DNA of 64,000 nucleotides from Thalassospira sp. TSL5-1 (GTDB lineage Bacteria; Pseudomonadota; Alphaproteobacteria; Rhodospirillales; Thalassospiraceae): assembly GCF_001907695.1 (NCBI RefSeq), contig NZ_KV880637.1, positions 1,364,001 to 1,428,000 on the forward strand, given 5' to 3'. A program made the translations under genes and the position numbers. The notes beneath the pieces were generated by a model. That model saw nothing but the letters and a program-made list of their open reading frames with translations, had not been told where the DNA came from and ran no database searches. Position 1 is the first letter of the stretch. Every line of letters begins with the position of its first letter. Of this stretch, positions 62,674-64,000 are shown in pieces.

Positions 62674-64000
62674 ATGCTTGAACTTGCCACGTCTGATGAC
62701 AGCCCGTTGTCCGGCGATATGCCGGAGGTCTGCCGACTGACCCCCGATACGCTGATTTTGGTCTGGAACCTGCCGACCCGTTTGTGGACTGTCCCCAAAC
62801 TGGAAGCACGTGACGGGCAGAAAATTTCCCCGCAGGCAACCTTGCGTTTGCCGCTGGGGAGCGGTGGAACACGGCTTTTGCGTGTGATCCCCCAACCCAA
62901 AGATCACCCGCTGTCCCTGGTGGCTGAAACCGGCACGTTGGGGCGGCAGGAGGAAATTACCATTGCGCCTGATGGGCAGTTTGACCCCATCGATGCCTAT
63001 GTGCTGCTCGATGATGTGACGCCAGCGGGGCGTTTATCTCTTCTTTCAGCCATGCTCGGCGCCTGGGCCAGCATGTTTCGCATGCGGCGCAGCCGCAGCT
63101 ATACCCAGGTTTTAAACCGCTTGGTGGCGCGGATTGTCGAAGACCCGCAGCGTGCCCAGCCGGTCGCCCGCCTGAGCGAACGGCAAATGCTGATCGCAAC
63201 TACACTGCCCGTCGCCTTTGGCGGGATTGAAGCCACCTATGTGGTGTCGCCCACCGGGTTTTGGCGCTTGCCGCAAACGGCCCATCATGGCCGAGAAACC
63301 CCAAATGGGGCGAAACAGACATTCTTTATCGCTGATCGCAATGGCCTGGAAGCCGGGGCCTATCTGGTGATTACCGGCAGCCGTGCGCTTGCCATTCGCC
63401 ACCTTGAAGGCAAGGCAAATTTGCCGTCCTTGTCGCGCTGGTGGCTGGCACAGGGCAAGGCCGATGCCGATTTGCGCGAATATGCCATTGATGCCCTGGC
63501 GCGCGGCGATGCCACATCGCGCAAGGCCGCCCTTGAATTTCAGTTGCGCTGCCCGCTTTCCGCCCAGCGCGTAACCGGTGGTGGTGGCCTGCCATCGGGC
63601 GAGGTGGACCTTGCCGTAACCACGGCACGCGGCACCCTGATTGGGGGCTGGTATCGTGATCCGGTTGAAATGGTGGGCGGGGTGGATGTGCTGGACCATA
63701 CCGGCACTGAACACGGCTTTGAAAATCATTTCTATCGTTATGCCGGGTCGGTGGTGGAGGACGAAAAAACCGTGCCTGCCACCGGGTTTGTCGGCTTTCA
63801 TCCGGAAATTAAAAGCCAGGTGCCGATTTTACAGCCGCGCAGCATTTTGCGGCTTACATCGGGCAGTCGCCATTTGATGGTGCCAACCGCCCAACCTGCC
63901 GACCCGGCGGAGGCCCGTGCACGTATTTTACGTGCCGTGCCGCCGCAGCACCTGAATGACGATATCATGGAAAACTGCCTTGCGCCGGTGATTGGGGATG
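62674..64000 (+). CDS. large uncharacterised protein, 3' end outside window
   Basis: The plus strand is open from ATG 62674 to the window end, giving 442 residues. There is no signal peptide and no clear enzyme motif. It starts MLELATSDDSPLSGDMPEVC and is rich in beta strands and Arg/Leu/Ala helices; RSYTQVLNRLVARIVEDPQR and NHFYRYAGSVVEDEKTVPAT are typical stretches. The part seen resembles N-terminal regions of very large Rhodospirillales surface-polysaccharide or glycosylation proteins, but this is a weak impression. It follows the RTX gene by 76 bp, after a terminator. A role in making, folding or decorating the RTX system is inferred from position only. Confidence 0.7.
   Translation, partial: MLELATSDDSPLSGDMPEVCRLTPDTLILVWNLPTRLWTVPKLEARDGQKISPQATLRLPLGSGGTRLLRVIPQPKDHPLSLVAETGTLGRQEEITIAPDGQFDPIDAYVLLDDVTPAGRLSLLSAMLGAWASMFRMRRSRSYTQVLNRLVARIVEDPQRAQPVARLSERQMLIATTLPVAFGGIEATYVVSPTGFWRLPQTAHHGRETPNGAKQTFFIADRNGLEAGAYLVITGSRALAIRHLEGKANLPSLSRWWLAQGKADADLREYAIDALARGDATSRKAALEFQLRCPLSAQRVTGGGGLPSGEVDLAVTTARGTLIGGWYRDPVEMVGGVDVLDHTGTEHGFENHFYRYAGSVVEDEKTVPATGFVGFHPEIKSQVPILQPRSILRLTSGSRHLMVPTAQPADPAEARARILRAVPPQHLNDDIMENCLAPVIGD

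Noticed and set aside
58164..64000. Bacteriocin or toxin secretion operon
   Set aside because: The ABC protein has no C39 peptidase domain, the substrate has no toxin or enzyme domain, and no immunity gene is seen.

Overview
The window looks like chromosomal DNA from an alphaproteobacterium, probably a Rhodospirillales member close to Thalassospira. The signs are an RpoH-type sigma factor next to an RluA-family pseudouridine synthase, a serC-hisZ-purA run, DUF2336, DUF3775 and DUF1127 proteins, a TauE/TIGR02186 pair, a zinc-ligand-free L36, and GC-rich codon use with many GTG and TTG starts. The genus is inferred from gene content recognised by eye. No rRNA, tRNA, insertion sequence, phage gene or CRISPR array was seen.

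Layout. 1-5.3 kb: an incomplete luciferase-like monooxygenase, a P-loop kinase-like protein, a LysR/MFS divergent pair, cysteine synthase and an ADP-ribose Nudix hydrolase. 5.5-15 kb: a DUF3775 protein, a triple-PAS diguanylate cyclase, PepD, a membrane-anchored J protein with an SH3b tail, a methyltransferase, L36 (rpmJ) with a near-consensus promoter, and a class III nucleotide cyclase. 15-25 kb: Lrp divergent from a lysine-6-dehydrogenase-like enzyme, a periplasmic binding protein, a TPR/OGT-like protein, UspA, a sulfur block (TauE, TIGR02186, TusA) and ElaA. 23.6-30 kb: a tight EAL-GGDEF-DUF2336 operon with another diguanylate cyclase beside it. 30-35.5 kb: a lipoprotein, a SPOR protein, a Lon-like protease with a degenerate ATPase, and PaaX. 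35.6-41 kb: a MocR regulator divergent from DUF1127, a threonine-dehydratase-like enzyme, a group II PLP decarboxylase-like enzyme and PhzF, with repeated GATACAAT/TACAAT half-sites in the control regions. 41-46 kb: two short-chain dehydrogenases that lack the catalytic Tyr/Lys pair, a LysR regulator and an SLC13/RCK permease. 46-57 kb: serC, hisZ, purA, a pseudokinase-like membrane protein with a small membrane partner, rpoH, an RluD-like synthase, a DUF6476-like protein and a JAMM peptidase. 56-64 kb: a MarR/glycosyltransferase overlapping pair divergent from a type I secretion ABC/HlyD pair, then an RTX protein that is almost entirely 22 uninterrupted nonapeptides, then a large unidentified protein that leaves the window.

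How the parts fit. Cyclic-nucleotide signalling is dense (three GGDEF proteins, one EAL protein, one class III cyclase). The right end looks like an export locus for a pure calcium-binding repeat protein, possibly a surface or matrix component. The MocR locus looks like a self-contained amino-acid or amine catabolic unit with its own operators. The most novel candidates are the RTX/type I locus with its unknown downstream protein, the paired catalytic-residue-free SDRs, the MocR operon, and the pseudokinase/membrane pair. Starts were moved from the longest frame wherever a Shine-Dalgarno sequence or family length favoured a later codon.
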